Shown piece after piece: positions 33,550 through 41,541 of a DNA stretch of 64,000 nt. Numbering within the stretch: the first letter of the stretch is position 1; each line of letters begins with the position of its first letter. This stretch comes from an uncultured Polaribacter sp. (GTDB lineage Bacteria; Bacteroidota; Bacteroidia; Flavobacteriales; Flavobacteriaceae). The stretch covers positions 62,001-126,000 of the forward strand of contig NZ_CANMUE010000010.1 of the NCBI RefSeq assembly GCF_947500975.1, given 5' to 3'. Position numbers and translations under genes: made by a program. Under the pieces are notes generated by a model. It was not told the origin of the DNA and searched no databases. It worked only from the letters and a program-made list of their open reading frames with translations.

Positions 33550-34839
33550 ATGAATAAAAAAGACATTTTAACAGATTTTTGCATACATCTTTTGTTGCTC
33601 GGAGATGAATTTCGTGATTCAGAATTACATTTCTTTGACAAAAAAGACAAAAGCGTTTTAACTTATCAAAATTATGTAAGTACTATTAATAAATTTTTGA
33701 ATGTAGAAGATTTTCTTTGGGATACTGATATAAGTAAACCTATTTCAAAAATAAAAACATTAAACGATTTAATCAGCAATAAAGAAATTGAATTTTTACA
33801 AGATTATATTAAAAAGACGTTCTATTTTGGTTATCCAACTGAAGTAAATGAAGATGGTTTTGCTTGGGGAGAAACTTTTAGATTAGACTTTTCAGTTCAA
33901 GATATAGAATCCTTTTTCTTCGACTACTTGGATTTAAAAAAAATAAATCCCCATAGATATATTACCTATTATCAGCAATTTCTTAATTATTTAGATGGGC
34001 AAATCAACAATGCTATATCTACAACAAAGTTTAAAATTGATAATTTCCACAAAAATAGAAACAGTATTGATAATGGTTTATATTCAGAACTCAAGGATAA
34101 TCTTGAGTCCGAATTAAAAAATATGTTATTAAAGTCAACTCAAAATACCGAATTTCAGTTACAAGGTGGCTTCGACGAATTTGGTTTTATAATTAACTAT
34201 CAAAATACATTAAAATCAATTTTAAAACTACATAACACTCAATACTCTAAACTCAATTTAGAAATTGACCCAAAACAATACTTTGTTCTGATTGAATATG
34301 AATATTATCGATTCAAAATTGAAGGACAAAAAACAACTACCAATGCAGATAAGCAGAAGGTACTTAAAGAAGAATTTGAGTTGTTAAAAGAAAATAACTC
34401 ACAATTAATTGAGTTTTTAAAGGCTAAAAAGTTTGACAATCGAGAGGTTGAAATTATTATTAACAGCTTTTCTTTCAATAAATTCAGTTCACTTGGCATT
34501 AGGTCAATTAGAAATCTTTCTAAAATAAATTTCTTCAGTTTGTTTTATTTGTTTTATCGGTTTGACTTTTTAAAACAAGAACTTGGTTTAGTGTTAGATG
34601 TTCAAAATGATTTTCTCGAAGCATCATTAGTTGAACAGCCTAATTTGATAGATAAAAATATGTATTTCAAATATTATAAGCATTCTGAAGATGTAGTGCC
34701 TGAATATAATGAATATCATAAAGATTACCCTTTTAAGCAGATAAAACGTCTCTTAAACAAAATTAAAGAAGATCTTCATATTGATTTAAAAAAGTTAAAT
34801 ATTCCTCCAAATTTTAAATTTTTCGTAAAGGATATTTAA
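33550..34839 (+). CDS. Unknown element protein, largely helical (429 aa)
   Basis: I do not recognise this protein. It is 429 residues, Lys/Asn/Phe-rich, with predicted helices through most of its length and a repeated FFFDYLD/LFYLFYRFDFL style of aromatic helices. It has no signal peptide or membrane segment. It is the first gene of the left module, ahead of the excisionase-like and VirE-like genes, so it may act in element maintenance or regulation. A link to RteC-like proteins was considered but no sequence match is claimed. Confidence 0.6.
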   Translation: MNKKDILTDFCIHLLLLGDEFRDSELHFFDKKDKSVLTYQNYVSTINKFLNVEDFLWDTDISKPISKIKTLNDLISNKEIEFLQDYIKKTFYFGYPTEVNEDGFAWGETFRLDFSVQDIESFFFDYLDLKKINPHRYITYYQQFLNYLDGQINNAISTTKFKIDNFHKNRNSIDNGLYSELKDNLESELKNMLLKSTQNTEFQLQGGFDEFGFIINYQNTLKSILKLHNTQYSKLNLEIDPKQYFVLIEYEYYRFKIEGQKTTTNADKQKVLKEEFELLKENNSQLIEFLKAKKFDNREVEIIINSFSFNKFSSLGIRSIRNLSKINFFSLFYLFYRFDFLKQELGLVLDVQNDFLEASLVEQPNLIDKNMYFKYYKHSEDVVPEYNEYHKDYPFKQIKRLLNKIKEDLHIDLKKLNIPPNFKFFVKDI

Positions 34840-34930
34840 TCAATTCTACCTTTCCAAAATACCTCTAATACCTTTTCGGGTCTTTGCATATCAATTACAA
34901 CGAAGTAGTTGTAAATAAAGTTATTTTAAA

Positions 34931-35209
34931 ATGCAAAGAACAATCCAAATGCATGACATGAGTCCAGACTCGCTCATGAAAATGCTAAAAACACTTTTAA
35001 AAGAAGAGTTTAAACAATTAATTGAGAACTTGAAAACAAGTCAACCTGATGAGTATCTAACACGTAATGAAGCTGCGGAGTTTTTAAAAATTTCCAAAAC
35101 AACACTTTGGAATTTAGACAAGACCCAAGTATTGCCTGCTACACGTTTGAATGGCAAGGTCTTGTATCTCAAAAGCAGTTTGTTAGATTTCTCAAAACGC
35201 AGTGCTTAA
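34931..35209 (+). CDS. Excisionase-like HTH_17 DNA-binding protein
   Basis: This 92-residue protein carries a MerR/excisionase-type winged HTH in residues about 42-90: YLTRNEAAEFLKISKTTLWN then LPATRLNGKVLYLKSSLLDF. Such proteins direct excision or control element genes in Bacteroidota. A terminator follows at 35245-35293. An ordinary transcriptional regulator is the alternative. Confidence 0.78.
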   Translation: MQRTIQMHDMSPDSLMKMLKTLLKEEFKQLIENLKTSQPDEYLTRNEAAEFLKISKTTLWNLDKTQVLPATRLNGKVLYLKSSLLDFSKRSA

Positions 35210-35242
35210 ACTTATTTAAGCTACTACTCACAATTTTTTAAC

Positions 35243-35294
35243 CCAAAGGCAAGGCGGTATTATCATACTGTTAGGAATCGTCTTGCCTTTTTTA
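35243..35294 (+). terminator. Terminator after the HTH_17 gene
   Basis: AAAGGCAAG (35245-35253) pairs with CTTGCCTTT (35282-35290), with a T run following. Confidence 0.75.
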
Positions 35295-35453
35295 AAACAA
35301 CGAAAATGACATTTTCAATAATACAAATACAAGTAAATCAAAACAACTTAAATGTAATAAGTATAACTGTAGTTATTGCATCAGTTTTTATCAACCGCAA
35401 CTCAATTCTTAAAGAATTGCGGATAATCAAATTAACATTTTAAGAGCAAAAAA

Positions 35454-35720
35454 ATGAAAAATTTAGATAAAAACATAATCGGTAAAGGAGAGGTAAAAGG
35501 CTTCATATTTACCCAACACAATCAATCAAATAAAGCATACCTATACAAAGTAGATACTGGCTGTTCTATTTACTACGAAGTGTTTAAAAAGACTTATCGT
35601 GTGAACTCTAAACGGCATTGCTTCCCAACATCTAAAGCCTTTGGTAAATGGGCGTGGACATTTACAACACTTGAAAAAGCTATTGAAAAGTTTATTCAGT
35701 TAAACGAAGAAAATGATTAG
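35454..35720 (+). CDS. Small element protein of unknown function
   Basis: This 88-residue protein has Cys, Tyr and Trp residues in a compact alpha/beta pattern (GEVKGFIFTQHNQSNKAYLY, then FGKWAWTFTTLEKAIEKF). Its stop overlaps the VirE-like start by 8 nt, so the two are translated together. Similar small genes precede VirE-type genes on Bacteroidota elements, from memory. Function unknown. Confidence 0.6.
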   Translation: MKNLDKNIIGKGEVKGFIFTQHNQSNKAYLYKVDTGCSIYYEVFKKTYRVNSKRHCFPTSKAFGKWAWTFTTLEKAIEKFIQLNEEND

Positions 35721-36921
35721 TTGCTTCAATCACATAAAAGACCCTAACGCAACTGACGAAATAGACATCTACGAATTTGTAGAGCGAATTAAGTCGCCAG
35801 ACAAATCTATTATTGTTTTAATTGAACAGGCTCGGCTCTATCACAACAAAGACAAAGATAAATATGATGGGTTAAAAGCAAAGCTACCGTGTTTTACATT
35901 AAATTTTAGCTTTAATGGTAGAAAAACCAACGAGACTATTAAATCTCCTACTGGGTTTATTTATTTAGATGTAGATAATTGCACCAGTATAGATTTATCT
36001 AACCCATTCATATTTGCTACTTGGTTATCGCCATCAAATACTGGCAGAGGAGTATTGGTTAAAGTTGAGAATTTAAATCTTGATAACTTTAAAGACACTT
36101 ATTCGGCTATTTCCAAACACTTAAATTTAAATGTAGATATAAGAGCCGCTAAAGCTACCCAATATACTATACACAGTTACGATAAAGGTATTTACTTTAA
36201 TGAAGATGCTATTACTTGGGTAATTGATACTTCTAATGAAGCTCAAACTAATTTTACCCCTACTACGTCTATACTAAAGCCTATACTAAAAAGAAAAAGA
36301 AAGGATATAGGTGTTATAGGGGTAAATTACTCTATACGCTATAACAATTATAACGAAGTGGACTTTGGAGGAAAAGAATATCTATATTTTAAAGATGAAA
36401 AAATAGTAATGGCTACGGTGTTTGTACCTAAAGCAATTAAAAAAGGAAGTCGAAACTCTATTGTGTCTGCAATAGCATATCAGTTAAGGGCTTTAAATCC
36501 GCATATAGCACAAAACTATTTACAAAACTATATAGAGACTGTGAATCTACACCATTGTAAACCAAAATTAAGAGCTGAAGAAATTAGCACTATTGTTAGA
36601 AATATTATGAATAGAAAAAACCTGATTCCTGTACCAAATAACCCAAGACGGTTTTTATTTAACCCCAAATTTAAACTCCCTCTAAAAGAAATAATGGGCA
36701 TTGTAAACTATTATAACGGTAAGGCACGTTCTGAAAAAACTATAAATAAGATTAGGGAGTGCATTTTAAATTGGGATGTAGCCGAATTAGGCAAACTAAC
36801 TCAAAAGTCGCTTATTAAAGCATCTGGTGTAAGTAAAGGCACGATAGAAAAATACTATAAATTGTTTGAAGAAGAAAGAAAACTAATAAATCAACAATAC
36901 AATAAGCTAAAAACAAGCTAA
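35713..36921 (+). CDS. VirE N-terminal/BT4734-type protein
   Basis: This 402-residue protein contains the VirE_N/BT4734-like domain: LKAKLPCFTLNFSFNGRKTN, FIYLDVDNC, LSPSNTGRGVLVKVEN and DIRAAKATQYTIHSYD. That is an archaeo-eukaryotic-primase-like fold, usually linked to element replication. The C-terminal part (about residues 330-402) ends in a HTH-like segment, LIKASGVSKGTIEKYYKLFE. The helicase domain that usually follows VirE_N is absent, so the function as a replication protein is uncertain. Confidence 0.75.
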   Translation: MISCFNHIKDPNATDEIDIYEFVERIKSPDKSIIVLIEQARLYHNKDKDKYDGLKAKLPCFTLNFSFNGRKTNETIKSPTGFIYLDVDNCTSIDLSNPFIFATWLSPSNTGRGVLVKVENLNLDNFKDTYSAISKHLNLNVDIRAAKATQYTIHSYDKGIYFNEDAITWVIDTSNEAQTNFTPTTSILKPILKRKRKDIGVIGVNYSIRYNNYNEVDFGGKEYLYFKDEKIVMATVFVPKAIKKGSRNSIVSAIAYQLRALNPHIAQNYLQNYIETVNLHHCKPKLRAEEISTIVRNIMNRKNLIPVPNNPRRFLFNPKFKLPLKEIMGIVNYYNGKARSEKTINKIRECILNWDVAELGKLTQKSLIKASGVSKGTIEKYYKLFEEERKLINQQYNKLKTS

Positions 36922-37095
36922 TTTACCTATGCACAGTTAACAAATTAGAACACTTTACCCATAAGTGATATTTGGGTATTACTTGCTATAAGAAAGAGGC
37001 TAAATTGTGAGTTGTGCAAAGTGTTGCTACAATGGTAGAATCTAAAAAACTGTGTGAGGTATGAAATAAGGCAGGTTTTAAAAACCTCCTTAATT

Positions 37096-37695
37096 TTAAA
37101 TCCAGCGTCTAACTTCTTGCTTATAATTTAAGTATTCCTCTTGGTGTTTTGATTCTAAATATTGTTCTTCTAATCGAATTTGCACCGAAATACTGTAATA
37201 ACTTAACAAAGCAATACAAAGTGTAATAGCATTAGGCAGAATCAAGAAAAAACCAACAGCAGAAATTACTAATCCAAAAAACACAGGATTGCGAGAATGC
37301 CTAAACAATCCTGTTTTAATGAGTGTTGTTTTTTCTTCATTGTCTATACCAATTCGCCAAGATGTTTTCATATTCGATTGTGCAATAACAATCCAAATAA
37401 AGGCTATGGCTGATAAAATTACTCCTGTCATTTTCAACCAATAATTATCTAAAAATTGTATTGGCGATGTATATTGATAAATTCTATTTCCTAAACAAAA
37501 CAGAACTACTACAATCAAGTCTAATACAATGAGTAAGGCAAATACTTGTTTATTGATGCTCTGTATCGAACCATCATTTTTAAGTTTTAACGGATTTATT
37601 CCTGTCTTTTTATAAAGCCATAATAAACGGTAAACACCTATCACTCCATAAAATAATGCTACACCAACTACTAATAATATTTTCATTTTAACCAA
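37096..37695 (-). CDS. Isoprenylcysteine methyltransferase-like membrane protein
   Basis: This 199-residue protein has five membrane segments and the ICMT/PEMT-type signature near the C-terminus: TGLFRHSRNPVFFGLVISAV (about residues 127-147), then RLEEQYLESKHQEEYLNYKQ and the VRRWI tail. It methylates an unknown substrate. It is the last gene of the metal cluster, overlapping the CDF-like gene by 8 nt. Such methyltransferases recur in metal-resistance islands; no role is proven. Confidence 0.82.
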   Translation of the reverse strand: MVKMKILLVVGVALFYGVIGVYRLLWLYKKTGINPLKLKNDGSIQSINKQVFALLIVLDLIVVVLFCLGNRIYQYTSPIQFLDNYWLKMTGVILSAIAFIWIVIAQSNMKTSWRIGIDNEEKTTLIKTGLFRHSRNPVFFGLVISAVGFFLILPNAITLCIALLSYYSISVQIRLEEQYLESKHQEEYLNYKQEVRRWI

Positions 37696-38479
37696 GTTTT
37701 AAAATTCGTATTGCTCCCTGAACTACTAACAGGAAAATAATAATTCCAACAACCAAATCAGGAATACTTGATTGCAACCAATGAACTAACACACCTGCTA
37801 CAATTACGCCTATGTTGATTATGATGTCATTAGATGTAAAAATCATACTTGCCCTTATGTGTGCTTCTTTGCTCTTGGTTTTTTGAAGTATGGATAACGA
37901 TAAGGTATTGGCAATGAGAGCAAAAATTGAAATGTAAATCATCATTGAAAAATCAGGAACTTGCTCGAACCCTAAAAACCGTCTTACAACTTCCAACAAC
38001 CCTAAAAATGCAAGGGTCATTTGAAAATAACCTGCCATTTTTGCCACTCTCTTTTTTAGCAGTATTGAACCACCAACTGCAAACAAACTCATTCCATAAA
38101 CAATGGCATCAGAAAGCATATCAAGACTATCAGCCACAAGCCCCATAGATTTTGAAATTATCCCTGTGGTTATTTCAATTAGAAAGAATGCGAAATTAAT
38201 TATAAGGACTTGCCAAAGTAACTTTTTTTGATTGGTGTTTTCTGCAAAATTTGTCTGTTGAGTTGATTCGGTAAAAATGTGTTTACTACCTAAATTCAAT
38301 TCTAAAATAGATTGCTCAATTTGCTCAATACTATCAAGATGAAATACCGTCAGTTTTCTTTGACGAATATCAAATTCAAGACTTTTAACAACAGCCAAAT
38401 GCTCTATCTTCATCCGTATCAGATTTTCTTCTGACGGACAGTCCATTTTCGATATTTTAAACTCCGTTTTGTACATCAT
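37688..38479 (-). CDS. CDF-like cation transporter with degenerate N-terminal metal domain
   Basis: This 263-residue protein starts with about 70 residues that look like a ferredoxin-fold heavy-metal domain (KISKMDCPSEENLIRMKIEH) with only one of the two usual cysteines, followed by six membrane segments of CDF type. The motif ADSLDMLSDAIVYG (about residues 115-128) keeps two Asp; the second site reads TSNDIIINIGV, where the usual HxxxD is altered. No C-terminal metal domain is present. It is preceded by an operator/promoter module matching that of the DUF6660 gene (38490-38531). Confidence 0.8.
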   Translation of the reverse strand: MMYKTEFKISKMDCPSEENLIRMKIEHLAVVKSLEFDIRQRKLTVFHLDSIEQIEQSILELNLGSKHIFTESTQQTNFAENTNQKKLLWQVLIINFAFFLIEITTGIISKSMGLVADSLDMLSDAIVYGMSLFAVGGSILLKKRVAKMAGYFQMTLAFLGLLEVVRRFLGFEQVPDFSMMIYISIFALIANTLSLSILQKTKSKEAHIRASMIFTSNDIIINIGVIVAGVLVHWLQSSIPDLVVGIIIFLLVVQGAIRILKLG

Positions 38480-38489
38480 AATTTGAATA

Positions 38490-38497
38490 CAAATTTA
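38490..38497 (-). promoter_or_regulatory. TAnnTTTG promoter box of the CDF-like gene
   Basis: TAAATTTG on the minus strand, 11 nt from the gene start and exactly 12 nt from the palindrome at 38510-38524. Confidence 0.65.
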
Positions 38498-38509
38498 GGT
38501 TACAATTCC

Positions 38510-38531
38510 TGCAACCTAATTGCAAAGTTTA
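38510..38531 (-). promoter_or_regulatory. Candidate Fur-family operator, copy 1
   Basis: TGCAACCTAATTGCA is palindromic (TGCAA-N5-TTGCA) and extends to AAGTTTA, overlapping the TonB-receptor stop. A second, overlapping half-site pair, GGTTACA...TGCAACC, is at 38498-38516. Copy 2 at 41109-41130 differs at two of 22 positions. Confidence 0.65.
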
Positions 38532-40715
38532 ATGTTCATCCTCTCCACCAAATACATTAAACATTACACCCACAGTAAACACGAAACCATCGGTAGGTGC
38601 ATATATTTCTGCAAATTGAGGTTCTTGATGTGGTGGTAGGGTTTCAGGAGAAAATCGGCTCTGCCTACGGTCTGTAAAATTCTCAAAGTTGATGTATGGA
38701 CTTCCCCATTTAAAATGCTTTTGTACCAATAAACCCATCGTAAAGAAATCTTGTGTTTCAACGCCTGTACTTAACCTTTGACTTCCTGTATAGTAGGTTT
38801 CATAACCAATACGCCATTTCTCATTCTCATACATTAAAACGCTTCCTGCTTGATGTTTTGGTGTTAGAGTTTTTTGTGGATTATTAGGCAGATAGTTTAA
38901 AGTCGTGTTGATGTAAGCATAGTTTAAAAACCATCTAAAATCATTGTAAGTAAATTTGATATTGGTTTCAGCCCCTCGACTTAAAACTGTTCCATCAGCG
39001 TTTTCAAAAAGATATGTGCTATTAAGTTGTTCATTTAATAATAGTGCATTGTCAATGCTCGTAACATAAAACAGTTGGTTAATTGAAAATCGCACATCAT
39101 CAGAAATTTTACCCTTGTAATTGAAATCAATATTTGCTCCATAGGAACGTTCAGCACTTAAATTATCTTCATCAATAGGTAAGATGTTTTCAAAATTCAA
39201 AGTGGCTGCTTCTTCGGTAAACATATCAGGAATTTTATAGCCTAATCCACCACCTAAACGACTTGAAAAATGGCTGTTGGCTTTCCATAATAGAGAGATA
39301 CGAGGTAAAGGGAATACACCCCAATTTGGCACAAAATCTGTTCTAAAGCCTGTTTCTAAAATAAACTTATCAGATAGGTCTATTGTATTATTTGCAAACG
39401 CTCCAAAAGTGATATTGTCTTGATTTCGTGGTGTGGGATTGTCTTTCTCTTTGAATGAATTACTGTAAAAATTACCTCCAAAAATCCAATCCGATTTTTC
39501 TTTTTGAATGGTATAATTTGCTTCTGCAAACACATCCCATTGCCGACCTGAAAACAACAAATTAGGAGTTACTAAATCCCTGTCAAAATAGGACACACTA
39601 TTTTTTATCTGTAACGATTTATCTTCGCTAAACTCTTTTTCATAGACGGCTTGTGTACTTATTCTTGTTGAGGTGTTTTCTTCTGAATATTGATGAATAC
39701 CATTCGCTCCGTCTCTAATGGCTATAATATCGCCTCCCTCTCTTTTATCAAATGTGCCATTGATACCCAACCAAATAGTTTCGCTTTCGGATGGATAGTA
39801 AAACAACTTTGGATTGAATGAAACAGTTTTGGTTTCAGGCAGATTGCTAAAATCATCATCGTCAGGGTCGTATAGGTTCTGATAATGTCCTGAACCGTAG
39901 AGCGTATAACCAAATTTATCATTACGCTTACTGTAAAAAGCATTTATTGTACTTCCGCCAACGTGGGTTTGAGCGAGTTGTATGTTCAATTCAGGTTCTT
40001 CATCAGGTGTTTTAGCAACCAAGTTTACCAAACCTGCAATAGCACCGGCACCGTACAAAGTAGAGGCACTTCCTTTGATAATTTCAAATTGGTTGAGGTC
40101 TAAAGGTGGGATTTGGTTTATGCTCAATCCTCCTGAAAATCCTCCAAATAACGGAAAGCCATCTTTTAGTATTTGGGTGTATCTACCATCCAAACCCTGA
40201 ATACGAATACTGCTATTAGCACTACTTAAAGAGGTTTGCTGTATTTGAATGCCTGTGCTTTCACGAAGTACCATAGAAATATTTGAAGCATTCATTATGG
40301 CTTTTTCGCCTAATTCTTCTGAACTGATAAATTCTACTCGTGTAGGGATTCTTTTAATAGTTCGTGTACTTCGAGTTGATTTTATAGTAATGCCCTCCAA
40401 CTCCATACCTCCCTCGTGCATCACGTAGGTTTTTATGGGTGTAGTTTCTGTTACTTGTATCGTGTCAATAATCGTTTCAAAGCCAACAAAAGAAATCGTA
40501 ATTTCCTGTTTTCCAAGTGGTATGTTTTCCAATATTGCTAAACCCTCATCATTAGTTGTTGCACCAATTTCAAGGGGTTCAAAATATACAGTTGCGCCAA
40601 TTAAAGGTTTGTTGGTTTCTTCTTCTGTTACTTTTATAGTTACTGTTGTGTTTTGTGCAAAAATGGATGCACTAAATAATAGGCATAGTATAATGTCGTA
40701 CATTTTTTTATTCAT
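38529..40715 (-). CDS. TonB-dependent receptor with carboxypeptidase-like N-terminal domain
   Basis: This 728-residue outer-membrane protein has a signal peptide (MNKKMYDIILCLLFSASIFA), a CarboxypepD_reg-like domain (about residues 22-105, TNDEGLAILENIPLGKQEIT), a plug (IRIQGLDGRYTQILKDGFPL, GSASTLYGAGAIAGLVNLV) and a barrel ending FVFTVGVMFNVFGG. It follows the DUF6660 gene and the Fur-family gene. Its metal-linked neighbours suggest it takes up or binds a metal complex. A second role in efflux is not expected. Confidence 0.88.
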   Translation of the reverse strand: MNKKMYDIILCLLFSASIFAQNTTVTIKVTEEETNKPLIGATVYFEPLEIGATTNDEGLAILENIPLGKQEITISFVGFETIIDTIQVTETTPIKTYVMHEGGMELEGITIKSTRSTRTIKRIPTRVEFISSEELGEKAIMNASNISMVLRESTGIQIQQTSLSSANSSIRIQGLDGRYTQILKDGFPLFGGFSGGLSINQIPPLDLNQFEIIKGSASTLYGAGAIAGLVNLVAKTPDEEPELNIQLAQTHVGGSTINAFYSKRNDKFGYTLYGSGHYQNLYDPDDDDFSNLPETKTVSFNPKLFYYPSESETIWLGINGTFDKREGGDIIAIRDGANGIHQYSEENTSTRISTQAVYEKEFSEDKSLQIKNSVSYFDRDLVTPNLLFSGRQWDVFAEANYTIQKEKSDWIFGGNFYSNSFKEKDNPTPRNQDNITFGAFANNTIDLSDKFILETGFRTDFVPNWGVFPLPRISLLWKANSHFSSRLGGGLGYKIPDMFTEEAATLNFENILPIDEDNLSAERSYGANIDFNYKGKISDDVRFSINQLFYVTSIDNALLLNEQLNSTYLFENADGTVLSRGAETNIKFTYNDFRWFLNYAYINTTLNYLPNNPQKTLTPKHQAGSVLMYENEKWRIGYETYYTGSQRLSTGVETQDFFTMGLLVQKHFKWGSPYINFENFTDRRQSRFSPETLPPHQEPQFAEIYAPTDGFVFTVGVMFNVFGGEDEH

Positions 40716-40784
40716 TTCTAAATTTTAATAATTGTTAAATAATTCAGGTTTTGATAAGACGTACTTATCCATTGAATAGATTAT

Positions 40785-41084
40785 TTAACCAATGGCAGGA
40801 GGATGCCAAATAGAAGTGATAAAACCTTGTGTAAATAGGTTTTCGTAGTTAAAAGAATGAGAAATTAAAGTAGTATTTAACTGCTCATCTTCAAAAACAA
40901 AGACTTCAAAAGGAATAGCAATACCACAACACGCACAGGTGCAAAATGGTGTGCATCCATCGTCTGAATGGTCGCTATGGTTTTCTGTTTGAAAAGTATC
41001 GGCAGTTTCATTTATTCCATCAGTACAAGGAACAGTTGATAATGCTAATGTTATAACAGCAAATATGAGTGTTAAATATTTCAC
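40785..41084 (-). CDS. DUF6660 small Cys/His-rich exported protein
   Basis: This 99-residue protein has an N-terminal signal segment, a His/Asp-rich stretch (ENHSDHSDDG) and a Cys cluster CTPFCTCACCG, ending IWHPPAI, the signature of DUF6660. It is exported and could bind metal. A -7 box at 41089-41096 begins only 5 nt upstream of the start, so the transcript may be leaderless. It is the first gene in front of the TonB receptor. Confidence 0.82.
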   Translation of the reverse strand: MKYLTLIFAVITLALSTVPCTDGINETADTFQTENHSDHSDDGCTPFCTCACCGIAIPFEVFVFEDEQLNTTLISHSFNYENLFTQGFITSIWHPPAIG

Positions 41085-41088
41085 AGGA

Positions 41089-41096
41089 CAAATGTA
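41089..41096 (-). promoter_or_regulatory. TAnnTTTG promoter box of the DUF6660/TonB transcript
   Basis: TACATTTG on the minus strand, 12 nt from the palindrome at 41109-41123, the same spacing as copy 1. Confidence 0.7.
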
Positions 41097-41108
41097 CTAT
41101 TTATTCAA

Positions 41109-41130
41109 TGCAACCCAACTGCAAAGTTTA
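41109..41130 (-). promoter_or_regulatory. Candidate Fur-family operator, copy 2
   Basis: TGCAACCCAACTGCA followed by AAGTTTA overlaps the stop of the Fur-family gene. AACTGCAA (41117-41124) also forms an 8-bp inverted repeat with TTGCAGTT (41135-41142), giving extra half-sites. It lies over the -33 zone of the box at 41089. Confidence 0.7.
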
Positions 41131-41538
41131 CTCATTGCAGTTAGCACATAAACCTTTGATAACCATATTTGCTTGATTCATCTTAAAGTTAGTTGGTAGT
41201 TCTATTGTTGGTATGTTAAGAGTAGTAAGGCAAAATGTGTTTTCACAATTCGTACAATGAAAATGATAGTGCAAATCTTGTAATTCGCAATTACAACTTT
41301 CAAGGCATAAAGCATATTTAGTAACGCCTGAACCATCTTCGATACTATGAACAATTTTACTTTCTTCAAAAGTTTTTAGTGTGCGAAACAAGGTGCTTTT
41401 ATCGGCATAACTCAATCCGTTTTCCAAATCTTTTAACGATACGGCTTTGCTTTGTTCTGTAAAATATTGCAAAACCAATAATCGCATTGCTGTTGGTTTA
41501 ACTGATTTATCTTTTAATTGTGATTCTATATTGTTCAT
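41128..41538 (-). CDS. Fur-family metalloregulator
   Basis: This 136-residue protein has the Fur fold: an N-terminal HTH (KPTAMRLLVLQYFTEQSKAV, then DKSTLFRTLKTFEESKIVHS), and a metal-binding C-terminal part with HYHFHCTNCEN and a second CANCNE at the end, forming the Cys4 structural zinc. It could be a Zur, PerR or copper-type regulator; the metal cannot be read from sequence. It lies between the CusB-type gene and the DUF6660-TonB pair; both sides could be targets. Its stop falls in operator copy 2. Confidence 0.88.
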   Translation of the reverse strand: MNNIESQLKDKSVKPTAMRLLVLQYFTEQSKAVSLKDLENGLSYADKSTLFRTLKTFEESKIVHSIEDGSGVTKYALCLESCNCELQDLHYHFHCTNCENTFCLTTLNIPTIELPTNFKMNQANMVIKGLCANCNE

Positions 41539-41541
41539 TGA

